Source: Apostichopus japonicus (lineage: Eukaryota > Echinodermata > Holothuroidea > Aspidochirotida > Stichopodidae). Taken from it: a DNA stretch of 64,000 bases. Positions 38,361-50,700 of the stretch are shown here, in pieces. Position numbers and translations under genes: made by a program. The stretch lies in assembly GCF_037975245.1 (NCBI RefSeq), contig NC_092566.1:6760001-6824000 (forward strand), given 5' to 3'. The notes under the pieces were generated by a model. That model saw nothing but the letters and a program-made list of their open reading frames with translations. It ran no database searches and was not told the DNA's origin. Each line of letters opens with the position of its first letter. Position 1 is the first letter of the stretch.

Positions 38361-40634
38361 GTGAGGGTTTACAAACTGGTTATTACCTGACTTTGCAAGT
38401 TTTATATGTCCCTTTTCAGAGCACTGCTTTTGTTTACCCATATTCCTGTTCTTTCCCTGAATGGGGTACAAATTATGGAATCCCCTAACCCCCTCCCTCC
38501 ACCTGGTCGTGAGCAACTTTGTGATATCTTCACAGCCTTTCCACTCATCCTTCGGCAACACTCGGGTAAGGAACTAACTATATTCTGCATGCAAGGAGTG
38601 AGTGAGAGAAGATTCAAATGGAACACAAACCAGAAACAATGAAGGCATTTATAGGTTTCTGTTTTAATCATTCACACATTCAATTGCATCATTTATCACA
38701 TACCTCACAGTCACTCAGTAAAAAAAACACAATACATATGTAATGAAAAATGAAAAAAAAAAACTAATTTTTTTTTTCATGCAGCATTTTTGTATCAAAA
38801 AACAATTTGTTTTTAAATTAATATTGATCATAGTAGTAAAGTGAGGCACTCAGTAATGTAATTACACATTCTGTGTAATTACACAATGTAATTACATAAT
38901 GTAATTACACATTTCATTAAGAGACAATAACAATACAATGCCACAATGAATTAATGAAAACATATTCCCTTATCAAATTTGTAGATTTTGTCTCAAGAAA
39001 GTCTCAACTTTTGTCTCAAGAAAGTTCCAATGCTTTCATCCAACCTATGTATGTGGAAAAGTGCAGTTCTCATGGAGTGGGTTGGTATGTAAAAAATAAA
39101 CCCTGCAAAAGCAACAGCCATGGCCACTTCAACATAAACCCTTTGCTTAAATTCTTCTGATGATCTGGTCTCCTACAACAGGATACATTACGCATTATGG
39201 CACATGTTATTTATTCTCCATAATCTGAAAATGATTTCACAAACATCTGGACTGTGGAAAACCTTCCTTTAACAGGATCCTGACCCCAGGATTGTGGCTT
39301 AAGGTGAATTTTTGAAATATTATGTCTTCTTTGAAAAAGAGGAACATCATATAATTCAAATGATGTATGTGGGCTTGTAAATAGGGGTTAACTTACTAAG
39401 GCATAAAATAAGAAATTTTGATGAGTGCAACAATCCACATCATAGCTTGCACATATTTAATGAGTTTTCCCAGATTTTATCAAATTCTTCAAATGTGTAT
39501 ATCTTGGGGGAAAAAAAGGAGCTTTTTGGAGAAAATTCAACAAAGTTTGAATGAGAATATCACACACAACAAATGTTCTAAATATGGGGCAAACTGGCTA
39601 GGTGTCCATAGTACTTGAACACCAATGCCTTTCATAACTGAGACGTTAGTTTCAACAAATGGCATCACATATCACCAGGGGTCGGGAAATCCAGGCCCCC
39701 CTCCCCCCCCCTCCAGGATGCAGCAGTAATATCATTTTCTACAGGATATAACTTTTGAAGACATTATTATGCCTCACCTAGAAAAAATTCATTTTAAGCA
39801 TCTTGAGGTTTGTCAAATGGCATTTTTTTCCCCTTTAGCTAGGAGTAGATACATATCTTCTTAATTTTTATCATAAAAGACACAAATCTCTGAAAGATGA
39901 AATAGCCTTTGTTATAAGAAAATACTTTTATATCTTCATAAATAAGGAAAATACTTATGATGTTTTAAATTAAATGAGTACAAATTTATTTCGATGACTT
40001 GAGGTAATTCCATCACCGACAGAAACGAGCGAGAAAAATTGCTAAACTTGTAATTTAGAGATTAGCATCACAGAACACACACCCAAACCTTGCGAACCAG
40101 CACAAGATGATATTTCTGAAATATAAATTAATAAATTTTGTAGATTGATCCTCAAGGAAGGAGAAGAATGTACATAAAATAATTTAATTTTTCATATTGT
40201 AAGGTTTTTTTTTAATTTTCAATTTCATGATTAATCAATTTCTTACATATATATCTTATAGTTGACAAACACAAAATCCTTAAAATACTCCTAATTTTCC
40301 ACAGAAATTTGTTTTTTGTTTTTTTGGGAGTACCTTTGTGCAGTTGATTTTTTTTTATAATTCCTGTAATATTTTTCTCTTTAATGGGCCTGTTGACCTG
40401 GCCTGTTGACCTAGTCTTGTAGCCCTAAACTTTACCAACCCGTATTAAACGGCAAGCCCTCTGCAAGGAATCAGAGAGACGTTTTTAACTTGCTGAAGCA
40501 GTCAGTATATTTCAGTGCTCATTAATACTTATTTCACCACCCAGTTGGGACAATTTTTTTCTATACTGTACTGTCATGTCCCACTTCAGAGCACTGGTAG
40601 TGTCAGTATGAGCAGTATGAATATCATGTTTCTA

Positions 40635-40818
40635 TCAGATCAAGGTTAGGAACTGTTTGTACTGTCAATACCAGTGCTTTGAAGCATGATATGTGAGTAC
40701 AGTTTAGAGAGGTATTAGCATTAGTATCAGATGAAGGTTAGGAACTGTTCGTACTGTCAGTACGAGTGCTTTGAAAGCATGATATTATAGGACAGTGTAG
40801 AGAGGTATTAGCGTTAGG
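40635..40818. repeat. 92-bp direct duplication between the genes
   Basis: Two copies beginning TCAGAT(C/G)AAGGTTAGG (40635 and 40727) and both ending in GAGAGGTATTAGC. Function unknown. It lies about 1 kb past the FNIP stop, in the downstream direction. Confidence 0.75.
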
Positions 40819-41438
40819 AAATTGTCCCCATTGGCTGAATTTCACAGTTTCATAGCTGCAGGTTTACTATAACAAGTTGCATAATCTGAATTTCTTAAGT
40901 TGGTATTAAACAAACATAATTAAACAATCACCCTGGAAAACAAATTTCAGGTCCATTTGGAAAATTATTAAAAATAATAATAATAATAATGATATTAAGG
41001 AAAAAAAACAATCGAAGCAAATGACTTTCAAATCAATTTTGATATTGGAAATGAGATAGAAACTCATAATTTGACTTGACTTTGGTGACAGAGGGGGGAA
41101 AATGAGGATTGAAAAAACAACTAAACAATATTGGTATTTCATTTCTTCTACTCCTTCTGATTATAATATTTGCTAATAATGACTTTACATGATATATTTA
41201 TAGGAGTAGTTATCCTTAAGGTGATTAAACATAAGACCACACAAGACGAAACTAAAGCTTGCTGGTCTCAATGTCAAAAGGGCAGCCAGTATTAAATGCA
41301 ATGATACCAAGAAAAATTGTATATTTGGGACACGGTTCGAGTAACCCAACTCCTGCCCTTTGTCGTGTAACTGTGGCTTAACCGTCTCACCCAGTACCGG
41401 AGAAATTCATTCCCGAATCAGCTTTCTCATTGTATGAC

Positions 41439-41752
41439 TGTATGTTTTTCTATTCATGATCCCGAGGGGCTGATTTTTCTTGCTTCTTCCTTTCGGGATC
41501 ATCCATCCTCCTTCAGACTGTATGTTTCTATTCATGATCCCGAGAGGCTTTTTTTTCTTGCTTCTTCCTTTCAGGATCATCCATTCTACTTCAGACTGTA
41601 TGTTTTCTATTCATGATCCCAAGAGGCTGATTTTTCTTGCTCCTTCCTTCCAGGATCATCCATTCTCCTTCAGACTGTATGTTTCTATTCATGATCCCGA
41701 GAGGCTTTTTTTTCTTGCTTCTTCCTTCCGGGATCATCCATCCTCCTTGAGA
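41439..41752. repeat. 78-79 bp tandem repeat spanning the FNIP stop codon
   Basis: Four copies (starts at about 41439, 41519, 41598, 41676). Each contains the inverted pair CATGATCCCGA and TCGGGATCAT (with single-base variants), so each unit can form a stem-loop. The FNIP stop codon (41736-41734) lies in the copy nearest the gene, so the last few codons and the proximal 3'UTR are repeat-derived. Confidence 0.88.
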
Positions 41753-44700
41753 CTGGAGGGAGGAGTCCTCTCGGGACTGGACCGCTGTTTCTCGTACGAT
41801 TCCTTGAGCACTCCCATGATGACATGCGGTGAATGTACGCTGGTCACGGATAGGAGTAGTTGAAAGTCGCTGACTGAGAAACCCAGGTTGAGAGATAGTT
41901 CTTTGGTCGTGGCTCCGGGATTGTTCTCCAGGTAAGAGGCGAGGACCGTACTGTTGAAGTAGATCTCCTGTAGACGGTCTTCTAGATGCATCAAACACTG
42001 GAAAGACGAAGAAGAGGAACAGTTCGTGATCGTCTATTTTAATATCGTTTGGCAACGTTCCAGTAGATCTCAAACACTAACAACAGAATATACCTTCTCT
42101 TTTCCATCTCTTGCAAGCTCAAAGCCATGATAACCATTAGGCCATTTTTTTGGACGTAACAACAGTTATAACAGACAAAATCGGACAGGCTGAATTGCTA
42201 GATTAATCTTGACTTTGAAAGTTACAAGCAACAGAAATGTTTTTCTTGACTTAAGGACATAAAAATACAATTTGGAATTGAAAACCTGTCCTTTTTCCCC
42301 TTCTCATCTTCTTCCCTGTGCATTAAAACAGAAAATGAATCTCAACTTACAAAATCGGATTCCAGCTTTCGACTAGTTTCGTGAGCCACTGACTGAACCG
42401 ATTCCAACAGAGTCTGAACCATGTGTGACACGCCCACTTCCTGGCCCAGGGGCTTCTCTGCGTTACGCTCACTGGATATCAGGTCCACGGTCCATTTGTC
42501 CGTGTTGGCAACGATACAGACTGCTTCGGCCGTGGGTTCGTCCAAGACGGAATGCTGTATGCGAGATGGAATTGTAAGAGTTCATGATTAAATGCATTGA
42601 AGACTCGCCCCACACCGCGTGCGGCCATCTGAAAAAGTTAACTTTCTGTTGCTTGCAAGTGACGTTTTGTTCGTGTCGCTACAAAATGCAGACAGTAATG
42701 AAACGTGATACCTTGTTATCTTTAGCTGGACCTGATATGTCCATCGCTGTATCATTTGTACACTGTGCTGTCGGTATTGACTGCAGCTGTATGTACTGAC
42801 TGTACACTAGTGTCTGGTTGCAAGCGGTGTATGTATTTTCTGGGATGGATGGTGGTGTCTAACACTTCTGTTACACCTCATTCGAAACTAGGTCTGATTA
42901 CCGACATGAGACGTTTCTTTTTGCGCGAGTCTTCACACCCTTTAATTCAATACATCCGTGAATTCACCGAGTGTCTGCAGTCACAGATAAACATGCTGTT
43001 ACTGTTACACAGGGTAAATGCTGCTCTATCAAGGGATTTTTAGCATCATTGGGATACGGCTTAACCCGGGTAATTTGGTGCTAACAAAAAAAATCCCTGA
43101 ATTGAAATCTTCAAAATCTGTATTGTGTGGATTTAGTTGCATATGACTCTGACCATGTAACATTTTACACTAAATTTGATACTTCTTAATCTGAGGAATT
43201 TAATCAGTTATAATCATTTTGATATCAAAACCAAAAACCAAACCACACAACATACAAACATCATTTTCAAACCATGAATACCTAAAACTTAACGTCGTCC
43301 CGATCGGTAAGAAAACACATATTTTCAATCTGTAGTGGAACATTTCCACGACTGCTGTATCTTATTTCAATAAGATGATAAAAGTCAAAGCAATGTGGCT
43401 ATGAAAAACCAAATACATTTCTGCCAAAAATTAATATGGTAAGTTGTTGAGCGCTTCATTACCTCAGCAGATGATACCAAGTCACTGCCAACTTGTGCTA
43501 AGTCTAACGAGAAGGTTCCATGTAGAGCTAGATCTGGGATATACTGTTGGGTGTAGCCACCGAGTAACGACCGGCCGATGTTAGTGATGTAGCTACCCCC
43601 TCCATCTTCCTGGTGTCTCGAGCTATCCGCATCTCGCGAGTGTTGTCTAAAAAAAACAAAAATAAACAGGATCCACAAATGTAGGAAAAGTATCTCGCAA
43701 CGGAAGGTAGTGTGAAGGTACATGCAGTGAGACACAGCCATGCCTGAGAGCGCTGGTAAAAGCAGTTATTTTGAGTGAAATTTGGATAATTCTTCTAATG
43801 TTATTTGATACTACAATAAATTTATTGCCATGAGGATGTACGTCACTAGCTCAACTCAAGTAATGTTCGTGGCTCAAACTAGGGCTTCCTCCTCATCTGG
43901 AGCCAGAAAGAGCTTCAGAGAACTATTTTCCAGACCCTGATTACAAGAGGTTAAAAAACAATGCTAAAATGACAAATTTCATTTTTACATTTCATTGAAA
44001 AGTGTCCTGGCAACAAACCTTGGGACATAATGGATTTCATCGCAGAGTAGATAACAAAAGAGAAAGAATCGTCTATATAACAAAATTTTAAAAAAATGGA
44101 AAAAAATAAATAAAAAAAATGAAAAGCTTACATTGCTAGAGGGAGCTCTTCCTGATCAAACACTGTCGATTCTGAGTGGAAAGTAATGGTTGATGAGGAC
44201 AGAGAAGCCTCCGAAACGCTGGATATACCACGGAGGAGGGCGACATTGGTGTGGATGTCATTCTGTCCACTGGCATGTCTGCTCCTACAGTGTTCCTTAT
44301 CGATGTTATTATTACTGCTCGACGTACCGCTGGAGGTGTGTCGAACGGGGGTATCCCCTTCCTGAGGTTTCTCCACGAATGTACCTGAGTCTGATAAACA
44401 TGTGCGACATAACGTTCTGACAATTTCGTTAAAGTTCGTTCCTCGTACGGTCTTAGCCGCTGAGCCTTTCTCTTCGACGGCTATATTACCGCACGGACAT
44501 TTACCTTGGCAGTTAGCGGTCCCCATGCCAGCTTCAGTCGCTGCCCTTCCCACGGGTACAACCACTTCCACCTTGGGGGAATATTGCACATCATTAATTA
44601 CTCTGCATTGGACGATTCCAACATCCTCTATAGAAGAATTAACCCCAGACTTTGACGTCCTGTCCTTACGAGGCGTGACGTTATTCTCCCTGTGCCTATC

Positions 44701-47700
44701 TACAAACCCTTTGGGAGAATCCATCACTCTTGTTTGAGTTGGCGAATCCTCCACCGTTTCATCTCCCTCCTTTGAATGATTCTCCGTTGGTACAGGGGTC
44801 CTCTGTCTCTCCTCCCGGCTCCCTTTGGAACACCCTTCGTCACAGACCGTCGAGGCAGAGTCGTCGCTAAGGATTGTCACTGAAGAGCATAAACTCTGAC
44901 ATTCCTGCAGTCTATGTAACTCTGTTCTTTGATCTTCGTTCCCTCCTCCCATATCACCTCTCATGCCCCCTGCATCTTTAAACCCCCCGGCCTTTTTCAG
45001 TAACCTGCAGGCACTCCCATCCTCTCCCTTCACACACATCTGACACTTTGTACAACAGGAGAACGAATCTGTTTCCATGTGCTCCTCTCCTTGAAAGAGC
45101 GAAATGTTGTCGCGACTGAGGCCGTCGTGACCCTCCGCGAATCCGCTGTCCGTTTTAGCCGCGGAGGACTGCTCCGAGACGGTCACGGACTTTTCAAATT
45201 CTGTGAAATCCTGATTCGTCTCTTCGACGGACAGACTCCACGTGAAGACGTGACCTTCGGGGTCAAAATGGACGGTGAATTCGTTGCAGTGCGGTTCTGT
45301 CTCGTGGACCTCGCTGCAGCGTATAAAGTAGCTGAGTATGTAGAGAAGGCGACAGACGACGTCCGCTCGTTTGCCCACCACCACGGTTCTGGCGATCTTG
45401 TGCGGGTATCCTATGGCACCATACAGATCCCTGTAGAAGAAAAATATATCGAAAAAAGATGAAAAAAGAAAGAAAGATTGGATGTTTGACAACTTGTGAA
45501 GTGGAGGAAAAGATTGACAATGAACAATTTGAAGTTTTAAATTGAACGAAATATCTCTAAGATGGAGTTAAATTTGTCGTTGTAAGATGCTTACCCCAAT
45601 TGGGCCCACAGAGGGTTGTATGGATGAGACTGGGCCAATAGATCCAGCTAAAAGCCAAAATTAAACAAAAGAGAGAGAGAGTGAGTGAAATCTTTATTAT
45701 TATCCAATGAATAAATTCGACCAAAATATGCAAGTTTTAAATGGGATCGTACCCAGATATGACCTAACCTTAGGCTACAGTTTTTTTTTATCTTAATATA
45801 ATTATTGTTATCGGTATTTGAACAGTATCGGCAGATATTGGGATCTGAAATATCGAGTATCGACGAAAGACGATAGTGACAATATCAGTGCAGCAATACT
45901 TTTTGAATTGATAACAACTAGAGCAGCAATGTTTCCATTACTCAACCCATTGACTTTAGGAATTGTCCAGTTAGTTCGATTGTGTTGTTTGTGATTGTGA
46001 ATATTTCACTAAGAAGGAAGTTGTGCTAATTCGCTGGAATTTCTTACTGGTATGTTTTTGTCTATTTAATATCAGAATGTCTATGGGCACTGGTCATTAT
46101 ATATAACAACCCTGTGGAGGTCCATGAGTCCTTCTGGGTAATCTTGTGAGATATCGACAAAAACAAGAGCCCAAATGGGCAAAATGGTTCCTTGCTTAAA
46201 GAAATATAAATGTGTTGTATATGTCATCACCTAATATTATCATCATACCACTTTAGCTGCTACAATATGACACTGTCTCTTATGAATATGCATAGTATCA
46301 TCTTCACACAAAGTCAGGTACCATACCAGTCATTTCCAATCATAAAGTAAATGCTAACACTTGAGCCCAATTGGCATTATCCAAACTTGGGTCCAGAAAA
46401 ACTTTGGCTCAAAAAGGATTGGGGCCCAAAGAAGTTACAAAAAAAATTTTTGGTTTCCAAAATGGGCCTGACAAAATTTGGGGCCAAAATGGGCCTAAAG
46501 TATTTTAGGCACACATGTACCAGCTATTAACCAACAATTGTACACCCAAGTTTGTATACAATCCGATTTAAGGTTGTGGAGTTAGTGCAATTTTAAAGTT
46601 TTGGCCCCTCCCACAAATTTTGGGCCCATGAAGAGTTTCGTACCTAAATGATCACAAATATATTTGGCTGAAACAAACTGACTCAAAACTATATTTGCCC
46701 CCCCCCCCCTATTAGAACCCCGAAAAATGTGGTCTTAAAATGACCACTTCCCTTCATCCAATCATCATATTCATGAACAAGCTGTATTGCAATCCCCAAT
46801 GTGGCAAATTCCAGAAAAATCAGCCAGCAATTGTTGAAGAAGCAGGCATTTTTGCAACAGAGAGGCAGACATTATGTCCCGTACAGTACCATATAAGCTC
46901 TACCTTAATTCAAAATTTCTGATTTATTCTTCCTAAAACGTGATCAACGAAGCAATAAACTCCCCCACCCACATGCCTCCACCCCCAACCATACCCCCCC
47001 TCCACCGCCGACACCCATACTCATCATACCCATCCACATCAATCACAACTTGTTCAAATAATGTTTTACTTTTTGATCAGCAATTGTAACCAAAAATGGA
47101 AAAAACGGAAACCAAAGTCGTATAAATTGCAATTTTCGAAGAATCTCGACAACTTTTGGTGAAGACTTCATGTTCTCTGGAGATTATTGACACTTTTGAC
47201 AAGTTCAGCTGCTGTTTCCCCAGCAATTGAAAACGATTTATCTCTACTGTTAAACCTCAACAAATGATTTAATTTTTTCTTCATAAACTACCAATCTCTT
47301 TCTAAATCTTTAATTTGATATCCGCAATAAATACTTTTTTTTTCTCATCTGCATGACTGCAACAACTTTGTGTCATACTTTTTGGGCTATATATTTTAGA
47401 TTCCTTTTTTTTCGGATCTTTCAATACAAGAATGAAAGAGATCATTAAAAAATAAATATTGTGACTGTTGTCAATTGCACATTAAATATTTGTGGTTTTG
47501 TCTTGGGTGTTTTATCCAATATTATTAAAAGCATGAAAAAATGATAAATCAAGGAGAACCACAAAACTAGATGATTTACGATATACACTGCTAGACAAAG
47601 AAATGTAACACAAATTACTTGATATATGAGAATACTAGGCTTTGCAAGCAATCATTAAAAGCAGCTACATTTCATTTTCCTCCCTTTTGGTTGTAGAATA

Positions 47701-50700
47701 GGTACTTTAAGTAAAAATGAAAACGTCTTTTTTCACATGAACTTTGCATGACACTGGGTGTTTGCCACCCACTTCAATGACATGACCGTAGTTGACGATA
47801 CCCCCCTCCCCCCCCAAAAAAAAACCCTTCCTGCTGGGAAAGGAGCAGAAAACTAAATAAGAAAATCATCAAAATTGTTTGTGAATATCATTTCGCTCAC
47901 CATTGAAGATGAATGTTTATCGAGGTAGGCTCTACTGGGGGTTGAACCAGAGGGCATGACTGTGGGAACCCAAGCTAGATGGTGGGTCAAGACGGCAGTA
48001 AGGAGACGTGATACAAAGCTACCAGAGGAGAGAGAGAGAGAGAGATACATGGAGAGGAAGAATTGTCAGTCACATATATATATATAATTATATTTTACCA
48101 CATATCCAGGGTGTCAAATGAAAAAAAATTCTACAGTATAAAAATCTTTCAAACAACTTGCAAGGTTTAAACTGGAACAAACACATATAAATTGATCATT
48201 TTCTAAGACAAAAAATAGGTTGGTCATGGTTATTATTTAAACATTCTTTTACCTAGACATTTCACTTACGTAGGCACTACTGCTTCGCACCACTCTACCA
48301 AACCCATCATCTCCCTAAAGTTAAAACTCAACTAAAACTCAATGAAAATCTTCTCTAATAGCCTCTTAAGAAGATCCTGCTAGCCTAGGATCGAAACGTC
48401 AGGCCAACTTACATTTACACAATCTTTAAAGGTCTACGGACACCAATGAATAACATTGTCCTAAGCACTCTGATAGGCATAAGAAATCATGAAAATAGCT
48501 GCAAAAATCCATCAAATATTTGACCATTTTACAAGTCTGTTTCTTAATTCTAGTTTCATTTATGAATAAACATAAGTTAATTATGAACATAGATGATGTA
48601 AAGGGTGTGACTGCCTTATTTTCTGTTACTGTTATTCCTTTGTTTTTACAACCTTCAATTCAAGGACACTGAACTCAGGTTTGTGGTCTAAGGCCATTTA
48701 AAAAAATAAATTATCGTCTTTTTTTTTTGATGAGCGCAACACCATACGTCATAGGATGCACATATTTCACAGATTTATCAAAAACTTGTATATTTGAAAA
48801 GAGCTTTACGAACATTTCAAATTTAAGGTACTAATTTGTGCAACTGAAGCAAAAAGTAAGGCGATTCCTTGTGTCATGCATAACTGTGTTTCACAAGCCA
48901 TCTCCTTATCATTGCACATCTTCTTGCCTGTTTCCTCCAGTTCAGAATAAAAAACAACAATTCTGGACAAAAGTTACTATCAGAAACTAATCTGTAAACT
49001 AAAACGGAAAAATTATTCTTAAAAATCCTAAGCTTTTGTCTCAAAATCATATGCATGTTTATTATTATATTTTTGTTTTTTAATTTCTCGATACTTACAA
49101 GTTAGTCTGCTTGTTATTGTGAGTGTCCAGTTTTAAAATCCTAAGCTTTTGTCTCAAAATCATGAAATGCACGTTAATATTTTCGTTGTTGTAATTTCTC
49201 GATACTTACAAGTTAGTCTGCTTGTTATTGTGAGCGTCCAGTTCGCTGACCAGCAATTTAATGAGGTGCTGGCATAGACTGCTTCTCTGCTGTGGGTAGC
49301 TCATCATATTCAACCAGATGGGCTGCTGGATCCTGGGCGCAGAATAAATGGCCAGAACCGTAGCTCGGAACCTGTCCAAGGCCTGAAATGATGAAGAAAG
49401 AAACATTCCCGATACTTGACTGAATGACAAAGAAAACAAGGAATTGATCAATCAATGGAATATGAAGCTATTCTAAGGAATCGATCAATCAATCAATAAA
49501 TAAATCCTGATACTTGACTGAATGACAAGAACACAAGGAATTGATCAATCAATAGAAAATGAGGCTATTCTATGGAATCAATCAATCAATCAATCAATAA
49601 ATCTCGATACTTGACTGACAAGAAAACGAGGAATTGATCAATCAATCAATGGAAAATGAAGCTATTCTAAGGCATTAATCAATCAATCAATAAATAAATT
49701 CTGATACTTGACTGACAAGAAAACGAGGAATTGATCAATCAATGGAAAATAAAGCTATTCTAAGGAATCGATCAATCAATAAATTGTCATTCCATCAAAT
49801 ATATAAGTACACATCATGAATACGTACATTTCATGATAAGTGACTCCATTTGCAAGGGAGGAGTAGTAGGGGGGGGGAAGAGGGGAGGAATGAATAAAGC
49901 AACATAACGTGGGTTACCTCCAATGAGGGCTTGAGGAGGGCCTTGCGTTGATAAAGGAGAATGGTTTCAATCTGGGTACATAGACGGTGGAAGTGGCGTT
50001 CGAACATGGAGAAGTGCGAGAAGAAGAAGGTCTTGAACTGTTCGCTGATCTGACGTCTGTTCTCTGGTAACGATATCACGATACTGACTCCTATCTTTGT
50101 TTTCCTCTTCCTCGTTAGCGGCTGTAAGACAAAAGGATGGGATGCGTGGTAACGGAGGAGACTTAGTAAAGGGTGAGGATGTATGAGAAGAGTGTCTCTA
50201 GGTCATTGGTCGAAATACAAATAGCCTGAATGCCTGTGGTACTTGAATCATCACCATGTTACACAAAATGTTAAAAAGCAATGGCATTGTCAATGCATTT
50301 ATTTGTTGTACTCTTGGCTGGAAATGTTTACCTACAGTAAGAGCACCCTTCTTGAGTTTAGTAAACTAAGATGAAAGAAGTTGAAATATAATCCTTAAAT
50401 AATCAATACTGATAGCAGAATGATTGGGAGGTTAGGGGTGGGGCAGACCGAGCTGGGAGGGAGAGGGGGAGAAGAGGGTTTGCGAACAGTGGACTGTCAA
50501 CTGGAGAGACGAAGGGGGGGCAAAAATGTAAAACAACTAAGAAAAAAAAAATGTCCAGAACAATGCAAGCCAGAGATAAGGTCACCGGGAAATTAATAGA
50601 CAAGAACTGACCATTTCCAGCATCACGAAGATGTTGGCTACGAATAAATGAAGTAATCTTACTGAACGAAAATGTGGCTTATGAATAATATTGGAATAAC

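Larger units (their letters stand above)
35626..41433. other. Intergenic between convergent genes
   Basis: Holds the hammerhead-like copy at 37.2 kb, the hAT-type element at 38.0 kb, a palindromic TGTAATTACA cluster near 38855-38912 and the 92-bp duplication at 40.6 kb. No coding exon was recognised. Both genes' 3'UTRs probably end here, but I did not identify their poly(A) sites. Confidence 0.5.

Noticed and set aside
38019-38390. Overlapping open frames on both strands at 38.0-38.4 kb
   Set aside because: They arise from the 79-bp duplication inside the hAT-type element, and no transposase motif is present.
41591-42073. 160-codon minus-strand frame overlapping the last FNIP exon
   Set aside because: It reads through the FNIP exon in the wrong frame, crosses its acceptor and continues into the tandem repeat. 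The FNIP frame (41997-41734) matches the family.
44190-45462. Plus-strand frames of 76-127 codons opposite FNIP exon 12
   Set aside because: They are antisense shadows of a long G+C-richer coding exon with no splice context or family match.
49405-49795. CRISPR-like array
   Set aside because: The repeats are contiguous minisatellite units with no unique spacers, in a spliced animal gene.
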